DNA of 64,000 nucleotides from Reticulascus tulasneorum (lineage: Eukaryota; Ascomycota; Sordariomycetes; Glomerellales; Reticulascaceae), in NCBI GenBank assembly GCA_001557505.1, contig LSAX01000001.1:1178001-1242000 (forward strand), given 5' to 3'. This document shows, piece by piece, positions 12,815 through 23,369 of this stretch. A program made the translations under genes and the position numbers. Within the stretch, counting starts at the first letter, position 1; every line of letters begins with the position of its first letter. Below the pieces are notes generated by a model. It did no database searches. It was not told the DNA's origin and was given only the letters and a program-made list of their open reading frames with translations.

Positions 12815-12880
12815 CCAGGCACTGGTAGCAGAACCCAGGCACTGGTAGCAGAACCCAGGCACTGGTAGCAGAACTCAGGC
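12815..12880. repeat. 20-bp tandem repeat, three copies
   Basis: The unit CCAGGCACTGGTAGCAGAAC occurs three times head-to-tail (12815-12834, 12835-12854, 12855-12874), followed by a partial fourth copy. Because 20 is not a multiple of three, copy-number change would shift any reading frame crossing it. There are no spacers, so it is not a CRISPR-like array. Confidence 0.9.
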
Positions 12881-13474
12881 TTGCAAAATCCTTCGATGCC
12901 GGTGCACGAAGGAAGCGAAAACTCTCCTCTTGGCAGGAGACAAATCATATTGGTTGTCTAGTAGGAAGCAGACGTGCGGCATTTGGAAAACTGACGCGTC
13001 TTTTATCCGTGGGAGATGGGATCCGCTGTGTAAGGTCCTTGGGAAAGAGGTGCCAGATGAGGAGTTCCCTAGGTCAACGAGGCGGACGAGCGTAAGAGAA
13101 TTATGTGGCAGAGATTAATTAAATATTCGCTTACAGCTGCCCGACTTATAGGAGGATATCTTTTGGTTGCTGCTGCGGTTGTTTGGATAGCCGCGTGGTT
13201 TGTTTGGCCAAGCTGCAAACAGTTTCTTACTTCTACATCAAGACTGAGGGTACAGCTTCCAAACGGCCAAAGTCATAAGCGAGTATCATTCATTAAAAGA
13301 GCATACATGGATTACTGCCGTGATTCCACCTAACAGATATCGACATCGTCTACGTAACTTGAACAATAATTGCTTGAGCACGGCGGCCCCTTGGTCGTCA
13401 CTGAATGAGTCCCGGCATCATCGACAGGCATCCCCATGGTCGCTCAGTGATAGTCAACGAAACAAGTGTCCTAA

Positions 13475-14827
13475 TCATCGCCGTCGTCCCCAACCTGCCG
13501 AAAAGCCCCATCCATTCCTGAGGGCTGCAATTATGAGGACGACCACGAGGAATACCATAAATCGGCAGGCTTTCTTGGCCCGACCGCCAATATTCTCAGC
13601 GGGAAGTCTGTCGCCCGAGCTTCCGTCAAGATAATTGTACAAATTGCTGGTGAAGCTTTGTTCCTCGTCCCCCTCAATATCATGTTCAAAATTTTCATCC
13701 TCGTCATGATAAGCCAATATTTGCAGCATGGAATCGCCATCGACGCTGTCCAGATAGTCAAACTTCTTCGCTCGGCGTAGGAGCCGCTTTCTCTGTGCAT
13801 GATCTGATGTCACTCCAAGTCCTTGAAACACTTCGTCCGAGCTTGCCGTAATTTGGCCATGTTGGCGCAGCCCCGAGGAAAGCGGTCCCCACTGTGTTAG
13901 ATGGGCGAGCGTAAAGATGAGCACCTGGTCTTCCGACATCTTGTAGTTTGGCAGTAATCTGCCCAAGAGACGGCGCTCATCATTCGTGACGAGCCCCAGC
14001 AATGCAAAGATCCTGTCCCTAGGATCTTGGCACTTTGAGGTACGATGATCAATGATAAGATCATGGAGTGGTTGCAGGAACTCAGGGTGCTTGTCGGGGT
14101 GCCTCCCCATGACCAGCGGCAGCGCACCATATTCTGCTGTTTTGGCCGTCTCTAGGCCTCTACCGGGCACTTCAACGAACTGCGAGATGCCGGCTACCCG
14201 GCACAACATTTCCTGAAATTGAAGCCAGTCGATCCGATTGTTACTGCAATATATATGGACGTCCTGGCCGAGCAGAAATTCCTGAATCACCCAGAATCGA
14301 GACCAGTATGGACGATTCGCGATATCTTTCATGGACTCATCCCACCAGAATTCGTCCGTTTCGCACGTCTTAATGGGCTTACTTGCGGGCCATCGAGAGC
14401 TGATATCATCGGGCAACTGGACCAATCCTAGCCAGACAGAGACGCAAGTCGCAGCCCTGTATGTCTGATCCATAAGGCGGACCTGCGCGTTGCGCTCCGA
14501 ATCGTCGTTTTGGTTGATGCAAATTGCATCTACCCAAAGATACTCCCAAGCGCTTCGCTGTGCAGCATCTCCCAAATAGTAAAGAAGCGACCAGAGATTG
14601 CGCCGAATAGGGAATGCCCGCCCGTCCAAGTATACTTTCTCACAGGGCCTCTCATTTCCCCATGTGTACGATACGGCCGTGTATCTCGGCGCTACAGATC
14701 TTGATACTTGCACAACTGCAAAGGATATCGAGTCTCTGGTGGTTCGCAGGGGGCGAAGCAGCCGCAGCTGGTCCGAGCCGATGCTAGACTTGTAAACAAA
14801 CTCTGCGGTGTTAAAGGTTCCGTACAT
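13475..14827 (-). CDS. HET-domain protein with C-terminal hydrophobic segment
   Basis: 450 aa, no intron. The heterokaryon-incompatibility (HET) domain starts near residue 20 with LRLLRPL and carries the hallmarks YTAVSYTWGNE (49-59) and EYLWVDAICINQND (95-108), followed by RNAQVRLMDQTYRAATCVSVWLG. HET proteins trigger programmed cell death after fusion of genetically different hyphae; some act with NLR partners. The usual C-terminal module of long fungal HET proteins is missing. Instead the last 30 residues contain a run of hydrophobic residues (FMVFLVVVLIIAAL, about 423-436) followed by Arg residues, compatible with a tail anchor. Start: ATG 14827; the upstream continuation lacks an ATG. 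It is divergent from the second HET gene at 15281. Confidence 0.9.
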   Translation of the reverse strand: MYGTFNTAEFVYKSSIGSDQLRLLRPLRTTRDSISFAVVQVSRSVAPRYTAVSYTWGNERPCEKVYLDGRAFPIRRNLWSLLYYLGDAAQRSAWEYLWVDAICINQNDDSERNAQVRLMDQTYRAATCVSVWLGLVQLPDDISSRWPASKPIKTCETDEFWWDESMKDIANRPYWSRFWVIQEFLLGQDVHIYCSNNRIDWLQFQEMLCRVAGISQFVEVPGRGLETAKTAEYGALPLVMGRHPDKHPEFLQPLHDLIIDHRTSKCQDPRDRIFALLGLVTNDERRLLGRLLPNYKMSEDQVLIFTLAHLTQWGPLSSGLRQHGQITASSDEVFQGLGVTSDHAQRKRLLRRAKKFDYLDSVDGDSMLQILAYHDEDENFEHDIEGDEEQSFTSNLYNYLDGSSGDRLPAENIGGRAKKACRFMVFLVVVLIIAALRNGWGFSAGWGRRR

Positions 14828-15280
14828 TGTATGACTGGCGGAGAGACGTATAAATGCCTGTTGCAACACATAGGATGCAGTGTGCTGGCCGCAAGCGCAA
14901 TTAGGTGTCGCCTCCTCGGCCTTCCCACAACTCGATGCCCGATGATAGAGCCTTGCATGAGGACCAATCCGCCTCCTCGATTTGAGGCGGGCCGCAACGC
15001 GTGTTCATACGTCCAAAATCGCTTCACGCCGTTAAAATCAGTGCAGCCAATGCTGGATGCATGGACGCTTTATGTAGGCACGTGACTGAGGATTAGCTGG
15101 GGCGTGCTCGAGTAAAGGTGACATGATTGTTAACCATTTTTTGGCCCGAAGCAGGTGACCTACATGGTTTCAAGTTATTTGGGCCATCGTGGCAGCCTCG
15201 CCTCTGAAGATGGCGAGGCTCTGGACATTTAGATTTTGACCATCATCCAACTCTCTCTCTCTCTCTCCAGAGCGCAACAA
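14828..15280. other. Shared divergent promoter region of the two HET genes
   Basis: A 453-bp head-to-head spacer. A CT-dinucleotide tract (15251-15267) lies just before the plus-strand ATG, as in many fungal 5' leaders. The arrangement could allow co-regulation; this is inference from geometry only. Confidence 0.55.
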
Positions 15281-17824
15281 ATGGGTTTCATGGTCGGGTT
15301 ATTCAACTTACAGCACCCTACCTTCGAAGGTTGGGTTAGCGAAACCGTCGACCTAGTTTTTCGGGGTTCGCGACGTCTACTTATTCGCGGGCTACTCCAC
15401 CAACATGGCCCCGGAATTGCATATCGTCTTTTGTCTGCGCGCATTGGCAGTCCTTATATCGCGATCATACAAGGGTGTATTCGATATCTACCGACTCTAG
15501 AGATACTCTTTGGTCCTCTACAGAGCCGAGCTTCAGGTGGAGCGATTCCCAGCGTATTGGCTCCCGAATATAGCCCATGTGTCAACTCCAGCTTGGAACA
15601 AAGCGTCAAGTGGGCGATATCAATCACCGCGTTTCTCCTTGGAAAATATGTCAACATTCCATTGCGCGAGATTCATCCATGGTTGCCAACAATTGCCTTG
15701 TCATTATTCTCAGGCTATAATGTATTACGCCCCTTCATCCCAGGGAAGACCATCTCAGACATGGTCGTCAACATGGTGTACGAGAGAGCCATCTTGCCTT
15801 CGAGGCAAAGTGTTCGGGAACATAGAGAGATTATATCAAGCAGCTTTCTGGGAAGCCAGTCCAGAGTCCCGCTGTTTCAGTACAATTCCTTGACCACTGG
15901 CTCCGTAGTCCGACTTGTCCAGATGGAGGCGAACCCCAAGAGCGACGAAGTTGTCTGCCGACTAGTGGAGGTCGACTTGGCCCAATCACCACAGTACGAT
16001 GCCGTGTCTTATTGCTGGGGAAGCGGAGACAAACCACACACTCTTGCGATTGATGAAATGGGATACAAATCTTACATTACAATCACCGAAAGCGCCAGGT
16101 TAGCTCTCCGCGATTGCGCGCCGTTACTGGGAACTCGGTACCTCTGGATCGACTCCATCTGTATCAACCAGGACGACGAAGACGAAAAAAATCATCAGAT
16201 AATGCTGATGAACCGAATATACAGTAATGCCCAGGAAGTTGTCATTCACCTCGGCGACGAACAGAACGCAGATACTGCCATTTCGTTCCTCAATCGACTA
16301 TACTTCCACTACAACTTTAAAGACGACCAAGTTCTCCAGCGCATTATAGGGCCCGACGAATTCAATTTCCCGGGGCTACTCAGTAGGCAACAGCCAGCCT
16401 TTCTGAATGATGCGCATGTGTGGGAGGCGTGGGAAAAGTTAGCCACTAACAACTACTGGCAGCGTGTATGGATTATCCAGGAGTGCGCCGTCGCTCGGAG
16501 GCTAGTCGTCGTGTATGGTGGAACTCTGGTGGCGTGGTTTCTTTTGCCCTTCTCTGCCGCCGTTTTCAGCGGTACAGCTGTCGAATTGGCTCTGCGAAGT
16601 GAACTTCCGGCTGTCCGCAGCTTGGCAACGTCGGATGCACATTCTGCAATCATCTCCCTCATGCATCTGAGGTTGATCTATGAGAAACGAGATGTCGCCC
16701 AATCTATATGGGAACTAGCCGTCGTTGCACGGAACTCAAAGTCGAAAGAACCACAGGACAAGGTCTTTGGCCTGTTGGGGATGAGCCAACAGGCTGCGGA
16801 TCCGTATCTCCAACCAGATAGCCGCAAAAGTTTGCGTGAAATATATGGCGCCGTGGTGAGAGCTAGTCTTGAAGGTGGTTCTTTTCTCACGTTCTGCATC
16901 TCCGGTCTTTCATTACGTCGAAGCGACAGCATGCCGTCTTGGATCGCAGATTTTGCCAACCCTCCAACCACAGAGACTAAGCGCTACCACGAGAGGAGCA
17001 AAGGCAGGGCACTAGCGGAAGGCTCTAAGCCCCGATTCGAAATTTCCCCTGACTGGCAACAATTGAAAATTCAGGGGGTTCGCCTGGGTACCATTGCCTT
17101 CCACTCATCGGACCCTACTGAACCAGCCTCTCTAGACAATCTAGGTCTTTCACTCTCCAACACAGTTCAGCAAGGCATCAGAAGAATTTTGCTATTCGTT
17201 GACATCAGAAAGTTTTTCGACACTCATATATCCGTTGACGTAATGGCGGAGCCGGTGAAAACTCGCGCGTTCTGGCACACTATTACCGACGATTTCGATG
17301 GTAGAGCTCCCAGGCCCGAGGCAGAGCAAGCTCAACTGCTGCATTCTCTGGAGCGGATCTTCTTTCAAATCTCTCAAGCTTGTGAAGATTGGCGTCAGCT
17401 ATTGGGAGGAGACCCGACAGACCAGATCCCACTCGAGCAAATCGTATCACAGGTTGCGTCCCTAGGCTCTACGCCACTAGATGTACAGAATGCCAGCTTC
17501 GGTGATCTGGTGACAGGAGTTGTAGATCAGATTAGTGAGGACAGTGAAATTCGAGGTATACTGGCATCGGAAATCATAATAGCAATGAATACGGCGTCAA
17601 TGTTGACGCTTGCGATTACCGAGGACAAGCAAGTGGCATTGACACCTGTCGGTACACGGCCGAATGATATTATCGTCATTTTGGATGGATCCCCAGTGCC
17701 TCATATCTTGCGCCCGATGGAACGGTGTGATGGCTTGTACGAACTTGTTGGAGAAGCTTACGTGTATGGGAATCCAGAACTCAAGGTTGCAGGAGCGACG
17801 AGCTCGTGGTTTGTCTTGTGTTGA
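15281..17824 (+). CDS. HET-domain protein, long form with N-terminal extension
   Basis: 847 aa, no intron. The first ~200 residues precede the HET domain and hold hydrophobic stretches (about residues 110-123 and 134-149) that could be membrane-associated. The HET domain follows: YDAVSYCWGSG (239-249), YLWIDSICINQDD (286-298), then NHQIMLMNRIYSNAQEVVIHLG. The C-terminus (about 785-830) has the usual long-HET closing module: residues resembling GRPxD (GTRPND), ILDGSPVPHILRP and YELVGEAYVYG. ATG 15281 is the first in-frame ATG; the frame is open upstream to 15236 but without an ATG. The role in incompatibility or cell death is from family knowledge; the specificity is unknown. It is paired head-to-head with the 450-aa HET gene. 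Confidence 0.92.
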   Translation: MGFMVGLFNLQHPTFEGWVSETVDLVFRGSRRLLIRGLLHQHGPGIAYRLLSARIGSPYIAIIQGCIRYLPTLEILFGPLQSRASGGAIPSVLAPEYSPCVNSSLEQSVKWAISITAFLLGKYVNIPLREIHPWLPTIALSLFSGYNVLRPFIPGKTISDMVVNMVYERAILPSRQSVREHREIISSSFLGSQSRVPLFQYNSLTTGSVVRLVQMEANPKSDEVVCRLVEVDLAQSPQYDAVSYCWGSGDKPHTLAIDEMGYKSYITITESARLALRDCAPLLGTRYLWIDSICINQDDEDEKNHQIMLMNRIYSNAQEVVIHLGDEQNADTAISFLNRLYFHYNFKDDQVLQRIIGPDEFNFPGLLSRQQPAFLNDAHVWEAWEKLATNNYWQRVWIIQECAVARRLVVVYGGTLVAWFLLPFSAAVFSGTAVELALRSELPAVRSLATSDAHSAIISLMHLRLIYEKRDVAQSIWELAVVARNSKSKEPQDKVFGLLGMSQQAADPYLQPDSRKSLREIYGAVVRASLEGGSFLTFCISGLSLRRSDSMPSWIADFANPPTTETKRYHERSKGRALAEGSKPRFEISPDWQQLKIQGVRLGTIAFHSSDPTEPASLDNLGLSLSNTVQQGIRRILLFVDIRKFFDTHISVDVMAEPVKTRAFWHTITDDFDGRAPRPEAEQAQLLHSLERIFFQISQACEDWRQLLGGDPTDQIPLEQIVSQVASLGSTPLDVQNASFGDLVTGVVDQISEDSEIRGILASEIIIAMNTASMLTLAITEDKQVALTPVGTRPNDIIVILDGSPVPHILRPMERCDGLYELVGEAYVYGNPELKVAGATSSWFVLC

Positions 17825-20163
17825 GTCAATGGCTTGCTTGAATTGGCCGAGATCAGGATACAACATGATCAACTCCGAATTGATTATTTAGGACGGTCTG
17901 CTAGTTTTAATTCTCACTGCTTTCCCTCGAAATATTACGGTGTCATGTGAGACACGGGATAGTCCGGACAGACAGGACTCGTTGCTTAGCCAGAAGCTGT
18001 TGAGAATAGCAATTTATCGGTACGGCCTACGCAGTTACAGTTTATGTTCACCGACTTCTAATCTCTCCGACTACGACGGCTCGTGATTCGTGTCCCGTCA
18101 ATTTGCGTCACTACTGCGGTCGAACGCAATCCATCTGTACCGTCCAACCATGAACTTTAGTCTCCACGATCAACTAATACAGGTCGAAATGTAACTGCAG
18201 TTCCCAAAGCCGTCCTCAATTTGACCCGAGTTGCAATTCGCAAAGACAGTATCGAAAACTGGGCCATAGTGGACAAGGTGCTTCTCAGCGACATGTCATC
18301 ATGTCTACCTTGAGGTTAGTAACTTTGAGGCTCAAATAGGGTTATGGTGATTTTGTGTACTTCTCGAAAAACTCAACAAATGTAATAGCTTTAACATTGG
18401 CGTGCTCCAACATTTCGGCGCAGTCAGGGTGAGGACAATGTATCTCGTCACAATGCGAGTTCAAACCTTGCTCGAAATAATGTTGTTTGCACTTGAAGCA
18501 GGTTTTGGCTCATGAACACGCTGAGGTGTGACAAGTGAGAATGCATGCTCTTCATTCAGGCAAATATTGCACTCCCGCGGGAGCGGTGTATCAGGACGAC
18601 CAAACCGTCCACTGGTAGCGCCATGCGCAAATGCATCCATCGCAAATCAAGGGTACGCAATGTCTGAAGATGACGATGTTAAGCTATATCGATGAGTTCG
18701 GTGTTGAGGTTCCTCCAGAGTTGATAAGGGATGCGATCAATGCTTTTGTGCTGTTCTGGTAAGGGGTAACCTCCAGCAGATGTGGGTGTGCCTAGTGTTA
18801 AGATTGGCTTGTGAACTTCAAGTGAGGGTTTTAAAGCGATTGGAAATCAGCAAGAGTAAGCTTGAAATAAGTAACTGCCTTGACGTAGTCAGATAGTCTA
18901 GACGATATTCCTGGCCAGGCCTGTGGAATCTGTAGCTACCAGGTCAGCTTTCCGGCATTTGGCTTAGCAGAAAAGGACTTGATAAGGGCGCAAAAAGGTG
19001 GAAGCATCATTGAATTATTGATAACACATTTATATACCTTAACGTCAAAATTTTACCACCGTCCCGGGTGCTGTTGCTTATGTGCCTTTCGACATGCCAG
19101 ACTCTGATGAAAATCTTGCAAGAAGTCGACTCTGTTCCTGTTAACAAGTTGCCTAAGAATTTCTTGACAACAACCTCGCGGTGGAAAGGGAAAACAATCC
19201 CATAGGTACAGACAACCAAATTATGTAGCAAACTGATATAATTATTCCCCTGAATTAGGTTGGTTATTAGGAACTTCATTAAGGTTAGAACGCGGGCTAG
19301 TCAATTACAATGCAGCCCCCTAGGGATATATATATCCAGAGATAACAAATACGTTCAAGAAACGCTTCGATTAGCTCTTTGGAAAAAGGTGGTGGTAGAG
19401 TCAGGTAGGTCTGCCACAGGCAAAGAAGAGAAACCATTGTTATTTCCAGAACAAAATGCTGCATGGAACAATTTGGGAACAGAATTGATCAGTGTGGGCT
19501 CTTCAAGCAGCCGGGCTGCTAGAATCCTGTCCTCAAATCCTCAACTGGACTTCGAACTCTTCCGATGCAGCTAATGATCTACCGATAGCGTCCGGCAACA
19601 CTGAATCCGAGTGATCTGCGGTCCACAAAGGCCCTCAGTTATAGGATGGAACTCTTCGCTATAGATATTGATATAATATTTAACTAATCCAACTTCAAGT
19701 CAAAGCCATTACTGGGACATTGGTAGGTGACAGATTATGTCATATTTACCAAAGATCAGTCCCAGTGCATTCATGATGGAGTCGACGATCCCAACCCGCA
19801 AAGAGGGGTTACAACTGTCTCAACAGACTTTGTCAACCGAGCAAAAGTCAAAGATAGGGAAACACCAGGTCACGAAGTTGCTTGAACTGGGAGAACTAAA
19901 GCATGGAATTGTGCGGTGTGAAATAGAGTACTGGGACCCGGCATCATATCAAAGATTGGATATTGTCGAGCATTTGAAGCCACAGAGTCCAGCACCACTT
20001 CAATTCTCCTAAACTGAACGGCGATCTTGAATCGTGCGGTCGGATCAAGGAATCATATAAGCACCACAAAACCCTATCCACTATCATATCCCTAACTCCG
20101 CCCCCCACCCCCAGACCAGTCTGGCTTTGGAGAAACCTGATAACTCCTCAAGTCTTTCATATC
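17825..20163. other. Gene-poor region upstream of duplicated segment copy 2
   Basis: No gene recognised. The plus-strand frame ending at 20012 shares its last ~40 codons with copy 1 (CEIEYWD followed by QRLD), so it may be part of an old coding fragment inside the duplicated segment. No transposon termini were seen. Confidence 0.4.
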
Positions 20164-20418
20164 TTATGATTTGCACTGGCCGCGACAGCCGATGCAGCCC
20201 CCGCAAGTCGTAATAACGCCATCGTAAAGAGCATTGGGCCTAGGCCTAGGGCAACATACTAAGTCGTCTTCTTTTGGGCACTGTAGGCAAGATTTCCCGA
20301 CATTCGGACAACAGGGTGGCTTGGGTACGCGCGACCCTAGAAGCAGAGAGCTTGGTTCGGCAGGTAGAGCAGCCGAGAATGCCGTCAAAGCGAAGAAGAA
20401 GACAACCAGGACGCGCAT
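20164..20418 (-). CDS. Small cysteine-rich secreted protein
   Basis: 84 aa, single exon. A clear signal peptide (MRVLVVFFFALTAFSAALPA) precedes about 64 mature residues with ten cysteines arranged CC...C..C......CC......C..C..C...C (CCPNVGKSCLQC, then DDLVCC, then CGGCIGCRGQC). This density and the paired cysteines imply a disulfide-locked extracellular peptide. I do not recognise the family; an effector-like or antimicrobial role is a guess. I chose ATG 20418 because it starts the signal peptide; a run of six codons upstream adds nothing recognisable. A TATA box lies about 130 nt upstream. A broken paralogue is at 11069-11316, with the HET gene pair between them. Confidence 0.78.
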   Translation of the reverse strand: MRVLVVFFFALTAFSAALPAEPSSLLLGSRVPKPPCCPNVGKSCLQCPKEDDLVCCPRPRPNALYDGVITTCGGCIGCRGQCKS

Positions 20419-20548
20419 GATGATAACAGGCGTCAAGTCAAAGATTGGAAGATAGTGTAGATGTTTTTGATGTTGATATATGATTGCTTTCGAGGGGAGC
20501 TGGTTGATCGGGAAGCATAAAGAGGACAGTAGACCGTCTCCTGCCTCC

Positions 20549-20556
20549 TTTTATAT
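20549..20556 (-). promoter_or_regulatory. TATA box of the cysteine-rich secreted protein gene
   Basis: Minus strand reads TATAAAAG about 130 nt upstream of the ATG at 20418. The equivalent element survives in front of the pseudogene. Confidence 0.5.
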
Positions 20557-22163
20557 TCTCGTCCGCTTCGCATTACCTCGATCACTACCTAAATATGGGT
20601 GCGTAGTGGTGCGTCCGTTGTTCTTGTTGGAATCTTCGACCGAGATTCCAACCAACTCCCCACTTCGTGCAAGATTATTGGATGCCGAGAGTTGTGGGCT
20701 GTGGGAAATGGGTGGCTCGACCAACTTCACCGCCGAACGACAGCATAGACATAATACAACATTGGGTCTGGAGCGGTTGGAATAGACGGAGCCCATGTAT
20801 CTACATGGCACTTTTTGGGTGCCTACTACCCTGATATGATCCTACAGTCTAGAAGCCAACAGATACGGACACAAAGAATCCAATGCCAAAGGTGGTTGGT
20901 AGTTTTGGCATCTATGGATCTACGTTGTGCATCCCGCGGTACGACGTAGTAGATGCCGCGGACGGGACCTGAGCAGAGCCCGGCAATTTCTCCTTCAAGG
21001 TGCATTGGCCATGACGCAGGCCGCGGAACCTAAGATAAATGTGGCCAGACTTGACCTGTTTGTACGAACAGATGAGCTGATCAATCATGAAGAAGACCAT
21101 GTTAACTGATGCTCGTAACTGGCTGTTAGCTCAACATGTTTGAACCAACACCCCCAGCGAGTAAACCAACACAAAGTCGGGGATGCATACATTGCGCCAG
21201 CAACTTGAACACCATGAAGACGGAGTTGTCGAGAACAAAAGCCGCAAATGGGGGCGAAAATTTTCAGGTTGTATGGGTCATGGGGATACTTGTTGCATTT
21301 CAACTGCAGGGACGCCCCCAAGAGAGACACACTTAGTATGGGCCATCTGTAATAGCAGTCAGACTACGGAGATCGATCCTATTCTAAGAGTCTAGTTATC
21401 ATATATTCTACTATGGCTTATGGAAACTCATATGATTCGAAATCAGATATAATTTCGTAAACAGACCAGGGCTTTCAAACAGCGATTCTGAACCCGATAA
21501 AATGGATTTGAGCGGATATACGCAAAAGAGATGTTAGGTTGGCCAACAACGCCACCATCTGGGATATGTTGGCCCGTCCCAAGACAGATTGACGTGGGGG
21601 CGGGGGCGGCTCACTTGTCTTACCCCAGACTGCATGTGGCGGCGGCTCAGGCTTGTCCAGTCTCATCGGCTGCTTGGCTGCCCCCAACGACAGAGCATTG
21701 GATTTCCAACACAACTTGATTCCTGGGGCCAACGCCGAATGATGCCTCTGTAGAAAGAAGATTTCTTGTCCCCAAGACTGTTAAGCACTCCCAGGGTCCA
21801 AAACGCAAAGACCAGCCAACGGATTGCAGAGGAAAAGGAAGCGCAAACAGAAGAATATTCCAGTCCAGGCCAAGGGGATCTGAAGCGGTGCGGCAAGTGC
21901 CCAAGTCTAGTCTGCAGTTTTAGATTTCGCGAATACCAAGTTCATCAGACAGTTTCGAGTGTGTTACTCTCGGATTTGTTAAGCTTTACAAGAGATATAA
22001 CCGCCATTTGGGGAGCTTTTGGATCTGGCGGGCGACGCTGTCAGCAGTGCGACCAATTTACTGTGATATCACCCCCGGCCAAGCATCATTCGCCTCACTA
22101 GATGTCTGGGAAGGCTATATTCCTCTGATATAGTCCACTCCTCTCTTGACCTGACAACCTACC
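20557..22163. other. Intergenic, distal part of duplicated segment copy 2
   Basis: Short open frames only. The region 21140-21600 belongs to the duplicated segment; from there to 22163 I see nothing recognisable. Confidence 0.4.
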
Positions 22164-23369
22164 TTAACCAAACATATCCTCCAGATGATCAAAATACCCA
22201 GCGGTCTCACATGAAATAATATCAGGTCTTAGGAAGCCCATTTGCCGCGCCTTCATCTTCATCCCTTCCCAATCCGGTGCCTCCCACTTTCGATCCACAA
22301 GCAGAAGCCGCCCACCTGGCCGCAGCGCATGCCGGAACTGCGCCACCCAATCCTGCGTGCCGTCCTCGGACTGATCCTCATCCTCCAGCTTATCTATACT
22401 GATCTCCTCTTCCGGGTTGGGAAAGTCAAGATTGTCAAAATCGCCGCGAGGAGCCGGCCAGTTCTCATAGCTCCGCAGTCCCGCAATGACCAACAATTTC
22501 AGATTCAGCACGCGCATCTTCTGAGCTGCGCTCCTGATGAAATTCGTGGACAGGCGTCCGACGTTGTAGTGGCGCAGGTCGAGGAAGAGCGTCTCTAGTT
22601 GCGTCATGAGCGGCCAGTCTACGGCCAGTTGGTCCCGGTACTCGATGGCGAGACGCTGGAATATCAGGGCCCTGTCGTCTGGCCCAAGTAATGCTTGCTC
22701 CGGGACTATGCGATGGTAAGAGAACTGGTTCATCTCGGGGACTCTGAACATAATATGGCGGTTGTTCTTGTGTACAAGTAAGCCGTCGGTTGTTATCCCG
22801 CTCCGCCCGTGTGAGTTGCTTTGGTCGAACATCCATTTCTCAAACGGAACACGACGCAGCGCCTGAAAATCCGTGAAGAGTGGCATACCATTTTGGATGC
22901 GGTTGCGCACAGTGTGGTCCATGATATTGTGCTTCTTCCATTCTTGAGTGAAGATATGAAGACCATGACGATCAAGCAACTTCATGGCTGTGGCAAAAGC
23001 TTCGGGAAACATGCTTTCCAGGTCATCGTCGCTGAGGAGTGAATTTGGTCCGAGAGGGGACGAAAGGGGAAGATACAGGTGGTCATGTTCATGATTACAC
23101 AACTTCTGCTCGCCTTCATCGTGGGAGAATCTGGTAACGAAGGTCCCGCGCTCGTCGCCTACGTCTCGAGTGTAAGTGTCAGTTCGTTGGAACTTGAAAT
23201 ACCGATTGAATATGTTTATATCATCCCGGCAGATGCCCCACTCAACACAGAAGTATTCAAAGAGACAGATGTTGCGGACGTGGAACATCTGGTAGATGAT
23301 CTGTGTTGTGATCTCAGTAGGCAACTCACGGACGCAGTCGAGCAGACTTCCACTGAAGCGGTCAGCCAT
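22164..23369 (-). CDS. Hypothetical protein, F-box-like N-terminus
   Basis: 401 aa, single exon. I do not recognise the family. Near the N-terminus LPTEITTQIIYQM resembles the start of an F-box, which would bind Skp1 of an SCF ubiquitin ligase, but the rest of the motif is weak. The middle is rich in His, Asp and aromatic residues (CNHEHDHLYLPL) and the C-terminal third is acidic (EEEISIDKLEDEDQSEDG) before a tail GYFDHLEDMFG. No transmembrane segment or signal peptide is seen. ATG 23369 is the first ATG of the frame. A TATA box sits about 165 nt upstream. It stands alone in a gene-poor stretch, which fits a lineage-specific gene. Confidence 0.75.
   Translation of the reverse strand: MADRFSGSLLDCVRELPTEITTQIIYQMFHVRNICLFEYFCVEWGICRDDINIFNRYFKFQRTDTYTRDVGDERGTFVTRFSHDEGEQKLCNHEHDHLYLPLSSPLGPNSLLSDDDLESMFPEAFATAMKLLDRHGLHIFTQEWKKHNIMDHTVRNRIQNGMPLFTDFQALRRVPFEKWMFDQSNSHGRSGITTDGLLVHKNNRHIMFRVPEMNQFSYHRIVPEQALLGPDDRALIFQRLAIEYRDQLAVDWPLMTQLETLFLDLRHYNVGRLSTNFIRSAAQKMRVLNLKLLVIAGLRSYENWPAPRGDFDNLDFPNPEEEISIDKLEDEDQSEDGTQDWVAQFRHALRPGGRLLLVDRKWEAPDWEGMKMKARQMGFLRPDIISCETAGYFDHLEDMFG

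Larger units (their letters stand above)
10402..13474. other. Gene-poor region containing duplicated segment copy 1
   Basis: Apart from the pseudogene and repeats listed separately, this stretch has no intact gene that I can support. On the minus strand 12842-12417 is open for about 140 codons but matches no family I know, and its 5' end runs into a 20-bp tandem repeat. Confidence 0.4.
19862..21600. repeat. Duplicated segment, copy 2
   Basis: Counterpart of 10775-12450 with the same order and orientation. It contains the intact cysteine-rich gene and, distally, the block CGGAGTTGTCGAGAACAAAA, continuing to GCCACCATCTGGGATATGTT (matched by GCCATCTAAGATGTGTGG near 12411). Substitutions between copies include transversions as well as transitions. 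Confidence 0.75.

Noticed and set aside
10775..21600. RIP (repeat-induced point mutation) as the cause of divergence between the duplicated segments
   Set aside because: Differences include transversions and small indels and are not dominated by C-to-T/G-to-A changes by eye. A RIP index computation would decide it.
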